From assembly GCF_021347895.1 (NCBI RefSeq), contig NC_067116.1:38273677-38337676 (forward strand): a stretch of DNA of 64,000 bases, in the 5' to 3' direction. The translations under genes and the position numbers were made by a program. The notes beneath the pieces are model-generated. The model saw only the letters and a list, made by a program, of their open reading frames with translations. It did not search any database and was not told the DNA's origin. The DNA comes from Acanthochromis polyacanthus (Eukaryota > Chordata > Actinopteri > Pomacentridae). Below are positions 24,092 to 36,780 of this stretch, piece after piece; positions within the stretch are counted from its first letter, which is position 1, and each line of letters begins with the position of its first letter.

Positions 24092-24116
24092 GTATGTGTG
24101 TGTGTGTGTGTGTGTA
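24092..24116. repeat. (TG)n microsatellite
   Basis: About eleven TG units with a TATG interruption at the 3' side, embedded in a longer TG-rich patch to about 24160. Confidence 0.8.
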
Positions 24117-24958
24117 TGTGCAGTATCCAGTGTTGTTTGTGTATGTGTGCCCTGGTGTGAGTGCTGCTATGCGACTCTGATCCCTGGCAGGGCCTTAAGC
24201 CAAGCCTGCGGCAGGTCCAGCAGCAAAACTCATAGAACTCTAGAAGTCTTTCCCAGCAATCAGACATGGACTGACACAGAGAGAAAAGGGAGTGCTGGCA
24301 GTGTTCCTGCTCGCTGGTACATTAATATTTTTCTACAGTCAGGAGGCAGCAGGCTGGCTGTCAGCACAGGACCTCCCTCCTCCCCTTACAATCTGTGTCC
24401 ATAAAGATGGATTCAGATAAAATGCCGCATGATGCAGCTTGTGTAAAACCCGCAGACGTGCATCACCGGAGATATGCAACTGACGTCACACGGCTCGCCT
24501 CTCCTGACATACTTTCTGATACATGCCCTGTGCCAAAACCACACACACAAACAGCCATACCCGAACCCACATCACAGAGAGTAGAAAAGCAGGCCTCGTC
24601 CCCATCTCCATGTGGGGATAAGTGATGGAGTGGAAACATAAACACCAAAAAAATCAACCATAAGGAGAGAGGATGAGAAAACTATTGGAGGAGGGAATAT
24701 AGCTCACTTTGTTATGACACAAAACAACAGGCGGGGTGAAGAGAAAACATACAAAAGTTAGGAATGGGAGACAGGAAAATGTTCGAATGAAAGGTAAACA
24801 AAGCCTGACAGCTAGAATAACATCCACAGCAGTTCCTTGACCGTACATTCGCTCTTCGGGCAAGAGCCTGCAATATCAATTTATGTTAGCAATCAAAAAG
24901 TCATAGGTGGAAGGAGGAAATGGTGTTTCCTGGAAAAAAAAAAAAAATCACAAAACAA

Positions 24959-25135
24959 TGATTAAAGGAATAGAATGACCTTTTTGGGAAATAGGCACAT
25001 TGGCCATCTTGATGAAAAGATACCACTCTTATCTGTGCATTAAATAAACATACATACAGCCAGGAGACAGTTTGCTTGGCATAACAAAGACTAGAAACAG
25101 CTTGCTTGGCTCCATCCAAAGGCAACCTACACTTT
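24959..25135 (+). mobile_element. Widespread fish interspersed repeat
   Basis: The order 'ttaaaggaatagaatgacc', 'tttttgggaaata', 'gataccactctta', 'cagccaggagacagtttgc' and 'agactagaaacagcttg', then 'tggctccatccaaaggc', matches a short repeat that I recognise as very common in percomorph genomes (typically '...GGAATAGTTTGACATTTTGGGAAATA...CAGCCAGGAG...CTGGAAACAG...'). It lacks coding potential. I do not remember its database name or class with certainty. A partial relative of its left end lies at 50190-50300. Confidence 0.6.
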
Positions 25136-25499
25136 TTGCGAAGCCCGTATCTCAAATGGTTGCCATAGTCTCACGTTAGAAACCATAAGGGATGAAATGT
25201 TGCATATATGGAACCTGCAAGTCAAACAGCAGAAATCCTTCGAGTTTAAAATGGAGTTCTCATATTTTTAGCTTTTTCAAAGCCAAAGAAGCACAAGAAA
25301 AGGTGCTGAACATGATTTAAATAAGTAAACGTACCATCAAACATTAACAAAATCTCAGGATTGCACCTGCGATGTGACAGCAACATCTTGGTGCACTTAA
25401 ACAAATGGAAATATGGGATGATTTGGGCTTAAAAAATACAGTGGATAATGAGAGCTTTAGCAAGTCATGAATAGATGCTAGCTTACAGTAAAACAATGC

Positions 25500-25890
25500 A
25501 TGATAAGCCACAACATTAAAACCACCATTGTAATGTAGCATCTAAGCTGTCGGAGAATGGACATGATCCCTGTGGTTTGATGCCAGGCACCACTGGCACC
25601 CTTCGGATACTATAGGTTGTGGGTTGGGGCCTCTGGGGATCTACCTTGTTGCAATTGGATTAAGATCTGGAAGGTCTGGAGTCTGCCTTGGACCCCTTGT
25701 AATGTTCCTCGAGTCATTCCTGAGCAGTTTTTTTCTGTGACAGTGCACATTTTCCTGTTGCAGGAAGGCTGCTGCTGTCAGACAATACTGTGGGGAGCTG
25801 TGTTTGGTCTGTGTCAATGTTAAGGAGGGTGTTACCTGTTAAAGTTACATCCACATGATTGGATCCAAGATCTCCCAGCAAAATAAATGT
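25500..25890 (-). pseudogene. Tc1-like transposase relic
   Basis: On the minus strand, codons at about 25885-25740 read HVDVTLTGNTLLNIDTDQ and continue to a position aligning with the Tc1-family QDNAPxH motif; here the second catalytic Asp is Gly and the motif is lost. After a frame change, 25670-25650 encodes PDLNPIA, which matches the conserved PDLNPIE around the third catalytic residue with Glu changed to Ala, soon followed by a stop. The plus-strand start of the block, CCACAACATTAAAACCACC, matches the terminal inverted repeat of this Tc1 subgroup. The N-terminal half, including the DNA-binding domain, is missing. It is a dead, 5'-truncated copy. Confidence 0.8.
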
Positions 25891-26775
25891 TATTGCTGCA
25901 CCAATCCTCTCATCTAAATGTTTTTTGCAAGAATGTGAATACGCAAAGAAATTAAGCAAAGTCTGCCTCATTATTTACAACTATGATTTAAATTAGGTCA
26001 GATCTGCAGCATTTTTGATGTCTCATACAGAATTAGTGTTGTATGGAGTGTTTGGAACAATGATGATGATCATTTTTTGTCCAGCAGGCATCAAGTTTGT
26101 CCATTTGTAGATGAGCTCTGGGTGACAGCTGGGCCTCCCACAGAGCTGTAGTGAACAGACAGTATGCTGATGTTTCCTGGTTGCCGCAACACGCAAGGGA
26201 CCAACCCACCGTTTGGACAGCCTCGAGTCTGCCCAGCAACAATTAATGCTGAAATGTATGCAATGGCACACAGGCTGTGTCATTTACCATGCATTGCAAT
26301 CTCTCTGGATTGATTGGAACAAAATCAATGTTGTTCTGGGACTGACTGCCAGCATTTATAGAGTTGTCAGCGCAGTCTTCCTGCAGCCACACTAGGGGAG
26401 TGGCATGGTGTACAATGGCTGTGTGGAAGATTTGTTTAAGGCTAGAGGCCTAGGGGTGTTGACACAGCTGCCAGGGGGAGCGGAGATGAGATGATAGAGA
26501 CAGAGAAATTTGGGTAAAACCACTTTGGGCGTCTGGGTGAGGGGTAATGACTTTGAAGATGTGAACACGTGTTTCACACAGACTGAAACTGGGAACCGAA
26601 ATAGAAACGTCATGTGCTGAGCACGCTGAGCAGATAAAGACGTTGTTCATACACACATATGTCTGTGTGTATGTCTGTGTTGAGGAAGAACTGTTTTTAT
26701 CATTATCAGCAGTTATCCTTCAGGGTGACCTCTGGCTCGCTCATCAGCAAAAACTGTGGTTTTTTTCTATGCGTG
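25891..26775. other. Unassigned non-coding stretch
   Basis: Follows the Tc1 relic. I could not extend the transposase into it, so it is either unrelated host DNA or too diverged. No gene seen; the small frames here are unsupported. Confidence 0.4.
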
Positions 26776-26778
26776 TTG

Positions 26779-26883
<105 letters not shown>

Positions 26884-27076
26884 CTGTTTGTCCTCATCAG
26901 GATTAAAGGGCTTTTCAGTGAGAGGAAGCTTTAACGCTACTTAACCCGCGCTGCCTTAACCCTGCAGCCAACGACCTTTGTCTGTTCTGTGATTTTCATA
27001 CTTCCGGTCTCACACGGCATAGCTTTTCCCAGAAGATATGACAACAAACCAAAAAAAACCTTGGAATAGATTTTCA

Positions 27077-27078
<2 letters not shown>

Positions 27079-27146
<68 letters not shown>
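27079..27146. repeat. (TG)34 microsatellite
   Basis: A second pure TG run, about 68 bp, only 200 bp downstream of the 102-bp array and in the same orientation. The spacer between them is unique sequence, so this is not simply an interrupted single array. Confidence 0.95.
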
Positions 27147-27147
<1 letters not shown>

Positions 27148-27317
27148 CAATGACCTAACAGTTAAAATACACTATTTTAATAGGAAACACATTTGAGTCT
27201 GAAATGAACGTCGAGCCAAAGAGTAGTCCTTGTTTTGACTGAAAGGCTGTTGGCGAAGAGGGAGGATTCTGTCTTTTCTCTTAGATGATGTAACTGCTCT
27301 TTATTATGCTGTTAGAT

Positions 27318-27353
27318 CACACACACACACACACAAACACAAACAAACACACA
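27318..27353. repeat. Short imperfect CA/CAAA repeat
   Basis: About eight CA units followed by ACAAACACAAACAAACACAC, in the opposite orientation to the two TG arrays just upstream. Confidence 0.75.
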
Positions 27354-28125
27354 AAGAAGAGAATGCAGTTTTGTAGTCACAGGAGTCAGACATTTACTGT
27401 TTTAAGTACCAGGGGGCAGAAACTCCAGCAGTGGAAAGACCAGTCAGACCCAACATGCTTACATAACATCAATTCCAGTCAGCGACGCATCTTCAACCAA
27501 AACACATCTTAGGAAACTGCAGCCAAACATTGTGTTGTAGCCTGGAAACATGTAAAGGTCATGGCATTCGTCAGCAATAAACACGCACTATTATACAGCA
27601 TGGCAATACTGTGTTATTTTCCGTAATTGCAATGTCATTAAACAAACATAAGTGATCTGACAAACTCATAAATTACAATGTTGTTGTACCTCTGTGAATA
27701 GCAGGTCTTAAGGAGTACACAGTTACTATTAGATACTCACAGTGTGTCATTAAACAGGCATAAAAATCATGTAAGTGTCGTAAGTCACACTGATTTGCAG
27801 ACAGATACTGATGAAAGAATCTATTAGAAGTCTCTTGGAGCCAGATAAGACATAAACAAAACATAGACCAGACACTCTAATTTGGAAAAGCAGGTTTACA
27901 AGCCTTCTAAATGCAATCGTCCTGTAGTATCATTACTTCAAATGTATATTTATATTTTCCTTTCTTAATTACTTTATGCTGTTTTTTCCACATATTTTTG
28001 ACAAGATGAACATTTGCGCTTCAGACACTTGACTTTATTATCAAATTCTTGCATCAGATTTAACTACCCATCCGTCATGTTTCCATATTTAGAAGTTTAT
28101 ACGACATTGGAGGTGTTTTTGAGGC
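27354..28125. other. Unassigned AT-rich stretch
   Basis: Unique AT-rich DNA with no gene, terminal repeat or tandem structure recognised. Confidence 0.45.
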
Positions 28126-28129
28126 CAGT

Positions 28130-28520
28130 TACTCATCAATATGATCGCCGTGACATACCAAGGTAGATAATTGACGATTGTAATGCCTGCTGATGACAGA
28201 CGTCGCCCATAGCATCATTAACCCTGCAGGTGCTCCTCAATCCAAAGTCTTTATTATCACACCGTGTACGACGGCACGGCAACCCTATAGTTCACTTACA
28301 TTTACCAATGGCGATTTTAAATGTAAGAAACCAGCTTTGGTGAAATGGGACCAGAATTATTGCTCTCAGTCAAATTAGCCTCTGGAAACTAATGTAATTA
28401 TTTAGCACTTCAGTGGGTCATAAAGGTGTGGGGAGAGGGGGAACGGAGAGGGGGACGGCATGCTCGAGCTGACACGATTTCATGCAGAAAATTTATTCAG
28501 CTGTCAATATCGTTTAGATC
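28130..28520. other. Candidate conserved non-coding block
   Basis: A base-balanced repeat-free stretch with CATCAATATGATCG, GATAATTGACGATTGTAATG, CAAATTAGCC and TAATGTAATTATTTAGC, and ending in ATTTATTCAGCTGTCAATATC, which has an E-box CAGCTG next to TGTCA. Several ATTA/AATTA cores lie close together. It is followed directly by a GGA repeat. Candidate enhancer-like element only. Confidence 0.25.
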
Positions 28521-28545
28521 TGTCCGCTTGAGCACTGGAGGCTGC

Positions 28546-28582
28546 GAGGAGGAGGAGGAGGAGGAGGAGGAGGAGGAGGAGG
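28546..28582. repeat. (GGA)12 trinucleotide repeat
   Basis: A pure run of GGA/AGG triplets of about 36 bp, ending in GGTTGCAG. No open frame of interest spans it. Confidence 0.9.
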
Positions 28583-31150
28583 TTGCAGATGTAGCTCAAT
28601 CATAATGACGTTGTCTGCAGTCTTCACCAATCCAATTGTGCATGTATGTGTTTACGTACGTGAGTGCATACGGGTGATGGATGAGCACAGAGGCAGCAAG
28701 TCTTAGACAAAAATGTGTATGATATACACATGTGTATGATGTTGATATAAAATGAATGTGACACAGTGAAACTGGTGTTCTTCATCAGGCTCTGTAAAAG
28801 CAATTGTCATTGTTTCCTGATGACAAAGGAAAGATCACATCAGTCATACACTCCTCATCTCTGCATTTCATCTCTAAGTGGTCAGTGCCACTCCTATCAT
28901 CCCACCCAAGATAACATCCCACCAAATCTTTTCCATTCCAACTGTGAACTCGTTTTGAACCCACGCCTTTGCAGCAACGGAGGTATGACATAAGAGAGGA
29001 AAATAAAAGATTTTCATTCAGAGTGGTCAGTAACCAGGACAGCAGTAGCACTTGTGTTTTATAAGTTCAAAGCCATGCAGAATGAATAGAGTAAACAAGC
29101 ATCGACAGAAGATGGTGGAACCGGCGTGCAATCTCAGACTCTTACAAACACTGCAGCGTAGACGTTGGGCCTCTGAGTCATTTATAAAAAAAAAAGAAAG
29201 AAAGAAAAAAAAGGGAGAGTCAGTGTACAGACAGTGAGTGGAACAGTCAACAAAGCAACAGTCTGCAGGAGAATGGATTCTATCTATCATTTGCATGTTT
29301 AAGCTCGGAGCGTTAAAACCCACAAAGAGATATTTGCATTCTCTTTACAGTCATTTGCAAAGGCAATTCAGGAATGACAAGAGTGACTGCTGTTTAAGAG
29401 GATGCCTCGTGTCCATTGTCAAAAAAAGTTTTTCTCAAGGCTGTCTGATTCAGATGTCACATCTGGTGTCAGCTGGCGTCTGATGGTGAATTTCACCAAC
29501 TTAAAATACATGTTGGAGGGTTACGTAAGATAATAATGAACGTGTCTGTGGATGTATGCATGTGTCAGTTTGTTCCTTCCAGCTCTGCAAGTGTCCTGAC
29601 AATTATATCAGTGAGGCCTGCAGACTACAAGGAGTGGAAGTGAGTGAGACGAGAGGGCAGAGAGAAAAAAGCAAATGGAGGTGAAGATAAGATACAGTAG
29701 AGACAGTGAACCATGTGAGCCTCCAGGATACCCAATAACAGACACGACTGTGAGGGCTCACAGAATAGCTGCTGTATTAAACAGAAACATTGTACTTTCT
29801 TCCATATTTGAAATGAAGACATATGATAGCACAGTTGATGTGGTTACACTATAAATCTGCAGCCTCAACCCCTGACTCGGGGTCTAAAAAAAGCAATACC
29901 ACAACAAAGGACAAAATCACTGGAGTGAAATATTTAAATCTTTGCACCAGACTACTACAGGTGATCACTTTATCATGAGAAACTTACAGATATCCTCCAC
30001 TGGGTAGACAAGAAATGAGTCATAAATGAGCCTTAATGAGTTTGTTGGCCTAGTTTTCAGACAAGTAAAATTTGTTCCTGCTTTGTTACATTATTTGTTT
30101 TTTTTCCCCACGAAATTACACAACAAAGTCCATGATACGACATGTCATTAGTTTTTCATTAAGCGAATAAGGATTCAAACTGTCTGTCCAATCGTTTCCT
30201 TTCATTTTTATTTATTTCCCTTCCTTGCTATTTATCATACCATTATACAGTTCCTACAACACAAGGCCAAATCCACACACTGGCGGCTGTAATTGATAGT
30301 TTGCATTGTTGTTCCAATGCCTGCATTTATATTCTAAAACACGTTAGCCATCTCACTATTAGCAGTAAATTTGAAATACGAAAACATAAAGAAGTAGGAA
30401 TAACAGCAAGAAAACATTTTTAAGTACTTTGGCATTTGTAAGTGTGAATCACCAACTTTAAGAATTTGAATAGCTGGCATAAAACATATAAACCGTGTCA
30501 ATAAATAAGTTTAAATGAAGATGGCTGAAAGTGATGAACAGGAAAGCAAAGGTTACCAAGCAGCAAGGGATTGTGGGTACATGTATGTGAGGCGAACAAG
30601 AAGTCAAACTGCTGTACTCTTTTTCAAAGTCTTTCTTCATAGTGCTAAGCGAATTCATGAAATTCGTACTTTTAAAACCCAAGTGCATACGTTGGCAGGG
30701 AAGAGTGGAAAAATTCCTCACACTATCAACTTCCCATTTCTCCCATCCTTCTCCTCTTCCTCTCCATCAGTTTCTTTCACTCTTCTCGCCCGCTGCTGTT
30801 ATCTCCTCTCATTCTTCCACCCACACTAATCCTATTTTATTCAAGACCTACTGTATAATACAACACAATATCCAGGACCTTGGCTCGGAAAGTGTTTCTA
30901 AAGGGTCTCCTCGCCGGATGAGCCCCAGTCAGGGTCCATCGTCTGGGCTTTACCCCGTCTCTCGTCCACCTTGAAGCCGCTGTGGGTGCTGACGGCGACT
31001 GTGGCCGGGCTTGCGTCACTTGAGGGCTGAGAAAGCGGCGTAAATGTCAGAGGAATTAGCTGCCTTGCTGGCGCCCACGGAGCCCGGCATGACAATGGGT
31101 GGGAGAGGAGAGAGGACAGTGGGTACAGTAGCTGCAGAGCATCAGTAAGC
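28583..31150. other. Unassigned non-coding stretch
   Basis: No gene recognised. It contains an A-rich patch at 29188-29215 (GAAAGAAAGAAAAAAAAGGG) and a T-run near 30099. From about 30880 to 31140 it turns GC-richer and CpG-containing (CTCGCCGGATGAGCCCC, GACGGCGACTG, AAAGCGGCGTAAATG), which could be a conserved non-coding block. No splice or codon pattern supports an exon. Confidence 0.4.
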
Positions 31151-31175
31151 TGCATGGATCCACTCTGCTCTCGAC

Positions 31176-31400
31176 TCACCTCCACCTCTCCCTCCCTTCT
31201 CTGCTGTCTTGTTTTTTTTTCCCTCTCCTTTCTTTTCTGTATTTTCTCTCTCCTGCCAACTCATTTCTTCCTTGCTTGTCCTCTCACCTCCCTCCCTCAC
31301 TCCCCTCCCTGCCTCCCCCCTCCCCTCCCCTCCCTCCTTCCCTTGCTCTCTTTCTGTATCACTGTCTCGCCCACCTCGCCTCTGCCCGCAAGCAGTTTGG
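31176..31400 (+). repeat. Pyrimidine-rich tract
   Basis: Strong C/T bias with CCTCCCTCCCTCACTCCCC and CCCCTCCCCTCCCCTCC runs. Explains the 125-codon plus-strand and 101-codon minus-strand open frames here, whose peptides are Pro/Ser/Leu-rich or Gly/Glu/Arg-rich. Confidence 0.65.
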
Positions 31401-31467
31401 AGCAGATTATAGCCCTGCCACCCCCACTCGCCCATATACACAAACATTCACACTGGCGCTGACGCAC

Positions 31468-31588
31468 ATACACACGCACGCACGCACGCGCTCATGCATA
31501 CAAACACGTAAACACACTTTGAGACTTTGTGTATCTCTGCCACCTACAGTGGCACTACATCATCCTCTCTCCTCTCTCTCTCTCTCTC
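31468..31588. repeat. Short CACG and CT repeats
   Basis: A small (CGCA)n patch near 31475-31491 within CA-rich DNA, and a (CT)n run at about 31572-31588. Both are minor simple repeats. Confidence 0.65.
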
Positions 31589-32990
<1,402 letters not shown>

Positions 32991-32991
32991 G

Positions 32992-33013
32992 TGTGTGTGT
33001 GTGTGTGTGTGTG
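32992..33013. repeat. (GT)11 microsatellite
   Basis: About eleven GT units, flanked by unique sequence. Confidence 0.85.
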
Positions 33014-34090
33014 AGCATCCCCAAACTCTGCAGTCTGTTGGTAATGAGTGCCCTGAGCGCTCTCTACTACACCTAACTGATCCAGTAATTGCTTTTCCTC
33101 CTCTGCATTTATCATCATCTGCCCGGCCTGTCATGTTAGCTGAGCTGAGTTGGACAGAGAGTAGTGTAGGACTGTTGGTGGAGGTGGAGATGGTGGTGGT
33201 GCCTGTCTGGATGTAGCTGAGGCATCGGTCCACTGCCTCGAGTGGAGTGGAGGGATGGAGAGGACAGAAGGACGGGGCAGAGAGGGCAGTGATGTAGTGG
33301 TTAATGGAAACTATGACCTCCAGCTGGTCATAACCATAAAGCTAAATAACTAGCAATTAGCATTTCTGTGAAAGTGTTATGTTTTCCCTGTTTCCTTTTG
33401 AAAAAAAAACGTTGCATCTGTGTAGAAATTACTTACTGTGATATATGCTCATAATTTACATAATAAAGCTTTGAGTCAAGCTAAAACGTCTAGTTCTTTT
33501 GAGAAAGTATCCTCTCTGTCAGCTCAGATAGCTGGTTAGAGTTTATAGATAGTCACGGAAAACTACAGCGACTATCCGAATGGCTGATGTTACTTGGAGT
33601 TTGGAGGTGACACGCACACAAAACTGCATATACACTAACACACGTGCAAACAGACTGCCTGGAAGATTTAAACAAATGGCCTCCTTTTTGCAAGGCCTGC
33701 AAATGTATGGGTGTTTGCATCAGTGAGAAAGAGGGGAGCATACTGTATGTGGGGGAGGGTGTGTTGCTGCTTCTGCTGCTGCTAGTGGGGATTTGATGCT
33801 GATGAGGTCTGTAATGGGAGTGAACAGGGAGCGTGAGGGGAATAGATTGGGACTTCATTGGCAGGCCCGCGCTCCCTTTGCACTGCAGTATGCTTGCCTA
33901 TTTATTCCCCCATTTCAATGCGCCTTTGCTTTGCCCTTTCTCCAGCCAATGACAGTAAAATCACATCGCCGCAAGAGAGCTACGCATCAGCTACGGAGCA
34001 CCCCTATATGATTTCCTCATTTATTTTTTCCTATCGTTCCCCGCAGACACTCAGTCTGGGGCTGCGGTGCTTCATTCAGGAGCAGGGAGG
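33014..34090. other. Unassigned non-coding stretch
   Basis: No gene. Includes a GGTGGAGGTGGAGATGGTGGTGGTG patch near 33177-33202 and an A-run near 33403. The rest is unique. Confidence 0.45.
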
Positions 34091-34094
34091 GACT

Positions 34095-34215
34095 TGAGCC
34101 TGAAATGAATTGTACTTATGCCATCATGTAAATGATCGTCGCTTTGACTATGCAAATTCAGAGACGCGAAGATGATTAAGAGGCCACATCCAATTCACAT
34201 TCAGACTCAAAGAGC
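34095..34215. other. Candidate conserved non-coding block
   Basis: Contains CTATGCAAATTC, a perfect POU octamer (ATGCAAAT), preceded 25 bp upstream by CATGTAAATGATCG, an octamer variant, and followed by GATGATTAAGAGG and CCAATTCAC. Two octamer-like sites in 40 bp is suggestive of a POU-bound element. No conservation evidence is available. Confidence 0.25.
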
Positions 34216-36390
34216 ATCCATGTGTGTGATGATGTACTATACACAAAACAGAGACACAGGACAATTAATGCAAACAAAATCCAATACATCATTATTATGA
34301 CTCCAACATTTTGTGTAACTAAAGACTATTCTTTGATTTTTGAACTTCAGTATGTTAAAAATGTTTTGTAGTGTCAACAAATCCCTATCTGAAGACTACG
34401 AGCAACAATTTACTGATCACCCTAACAAATATTATTTCATTGTTGCCAAAAACCCATCAATGAACCACTCTGTTGCACTGACAGCATGTTCCTTCCATGG
34501 AATAAGAGCTCTGCAGTTTATTTTAACCCAGTCCCACATACACGAGTCTAGTGCCATAAATAAAATACCAGCACAGCAAATCAACTGCTGAAAATAGTCC
34601 CAGAAATACAGTTTTTCTTCCAGTTTTACTAAACTTTCCTACTGGTACACTAATCGACTTAACCTTTTACTTAAAGTTAAAAATGCACATATATTGTGAC
34701 TATTTTCAAAAAGTTAGCTGCTCTGTTTTCACACATCAAGAAGCAAGGCATTTAAAAGTAGTCAGTTTCGTCAGTTTTGGAAACAATCTTGGGGTCTAGA
34801 GTTGCAGAGAACTGGACTAAGCGGATCACTGTTGCTTCCCCTAATCTTTGCTTGAGGGTAACCACTTGAGGCTGCTACTACACTTCAATCTCCTGCTGAC
34901 CTTTCGGTAGCAGACTTGCGTTATGCGTCATGAAGGCTTGAGGTTTTGACAAGGAAGAAAAATGCATGTAAGACAATATCTAGTTCGAATGAGTGCTTTG
35001 ATATGCACTTTTTGTCTGTCAGTTGTGACAATGTTATGGGATCCTGGATAGGAAGGAATGGGCTGAGTGCTACAGATAAGCTGAGAAGTAAGAAATTTTA
35101 AGAGACAAACATGTTGCTGGTTTTCTTCTTTAAAGGGTTTGACAAAAACGTAATATGCAATCTTGCCTTTTCTACCCTTAAAATTGACATTTTGATAAAA
35201 ATAGCAGCAGCAAGACCAGTCTGTGCTTCTGCATAAACAACAGAAGAGTACACATATAAGAGTGTTAAGTCTAGCATGAGTGTGTGCACACAGCTAACAC
35301 AAATGTGGTGTAAACAAGGACAAAGACATTGTTCTGTAATAGGTAATAGCCCAGATGGTGAAACAACCATATTCAAAAACAAAACATGCTGCCCAGCATG
35401 ATGGCCTCAAACAAAAAGAATACATTCAGCCAAAAAACAGATGGAAAACACTCCCTCAGTCTCTTCTCCTCCCTCATTCTCTCTCCTCCCCTCTGCCTAT
35501 AAGCCCTCTCTCACACAGACACACAAACACACACACTGCCACCATCCTCCCTTTTGGTTCTCCCATGCGGTTCTGTGGAACAGATGCAGGCAGCACAACA
35601 GAAATAGAAAAAGGGTTAAGCAGGAAGAAAAGACAAGAAGCGTGAGATGATGCTAAAAATAAATGAATCCTTGGGTGAGGGAAAAATACCCAGAGGTCCT
35701 AAAATAGCTGGTCAAACAAAGGCATGAATAAACTAGAATGAGTGTGACGGGTTTTTTTTTTTTTTCAAGAGGAAGCCCCTCTCCTCTCTCTCTCCCTCTC
35801 TGCACTCTCTCACACAGCGACTTCCTGGTTGCTAGGTTACGACATTTGTGGCCACCATCCATACTCTGAAGGTGCTTTTTGCATTCGGCGAAAGGCAGAC
35901 TCCTTTTTTTTCATCCGCCATTTGAAATTTAAAAGAGCAGAAATGGAAACATGTGCATTGTCAATTAGGGGAACACCAGGCACAGTATGAGGGACATCTG
36001 ACGGATCAATTTGTACAAAGACGGCTTGTATTTCAGATGTGCCATGGAAACAGAGATGACTCCAAATTGCCTCAACTAACAGCCACAGCGGGAGGAATTG
36101 AAGGGAAGTGGAAAATTTCAAATCCCATTTGTGTGTTCCTGTGTGTCCGTTATTAATAGTAAATATCAATACCAATTTTGACCGGTTATCCATCACTGAG
36201 CTGACACCAAACATGAAATGATATAAAGTCATTTTACCTCAAATCTGTTTGTAAAAATCTTGCTGTCCTAAAGCAAATACATGAGAACTGTGCATCCTTT
36301 TTCTGCTTTGACATGCTATCGCCACAAACTAGCAACCAGTTTTTTTTTTGTTGTTGTTTTTTTTTTTTAACAGTGGCGTAGGAACAAATA
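34216..36390. other. Unassigned non-coding stretch
   Basis: No gene recognised. Simple features only: a T-run at 35753-35765 next to a C/T-rich patch (35770-35815), and a pair of T-runs separated by GTTGTTGTT at about 36341-36369. The 131-codon minus-strand frame ending at 35837 has no recognisable domain. Confidence 0.4.
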
Positions 36391-36394
36391 CTCA

Positions 36395-36780
36395 CAGAAG
36401 TAACAATAATAACTTCATTTGTATAGCAAATTTGAAGGCAAAAACAAGAGGACACTCAGGAAAATTTACAAAAGAAAACCGGTAAAGCTAAACAGAAAGA
36501 AAAAAAGACAAGAAATAAAAAGTGGAGAAATTTGCAGAATACAGAATTTTGGTGTACATAAATTAATAGAATAAACATCAATTACTACAAACAACGATAA
36601 AAGCACCAAAAATATCGCAGTGCTGAGTGAAAGAGACTGAAAAAAAGGGTTGTAAGAAGTGATTTCAGAGAAGACACTGATCCTGCAGCCTCATTTCCTC
36701 AGGTAGGTCACTCCAAAGCCCTGATGGCAACAGCACGGTCGCCCTCAGATTTAAGCCTCGACTTTGGAAGTAGATGAAAT
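36395..36780 (-). mobile_element. L2-associated fish repeat (reverse)
   Basis: The left end reads 'aacttcatttgtatagcaaa', the reverse complement form of the '..TTTGCTATACAAATGAAG' L2/SINE tail. It is followed by A-rich body sequence. Near 36705-36770 come 'cactccaaagccctgatgg', 'gcacggtcgccctcag' and 'tttaagcctcgactttgg', phrases I recognise from an abundant fish repeat. Its right boundary is uncertain and may reach 36980. No intact coding sequence. Confidence 0.55.
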
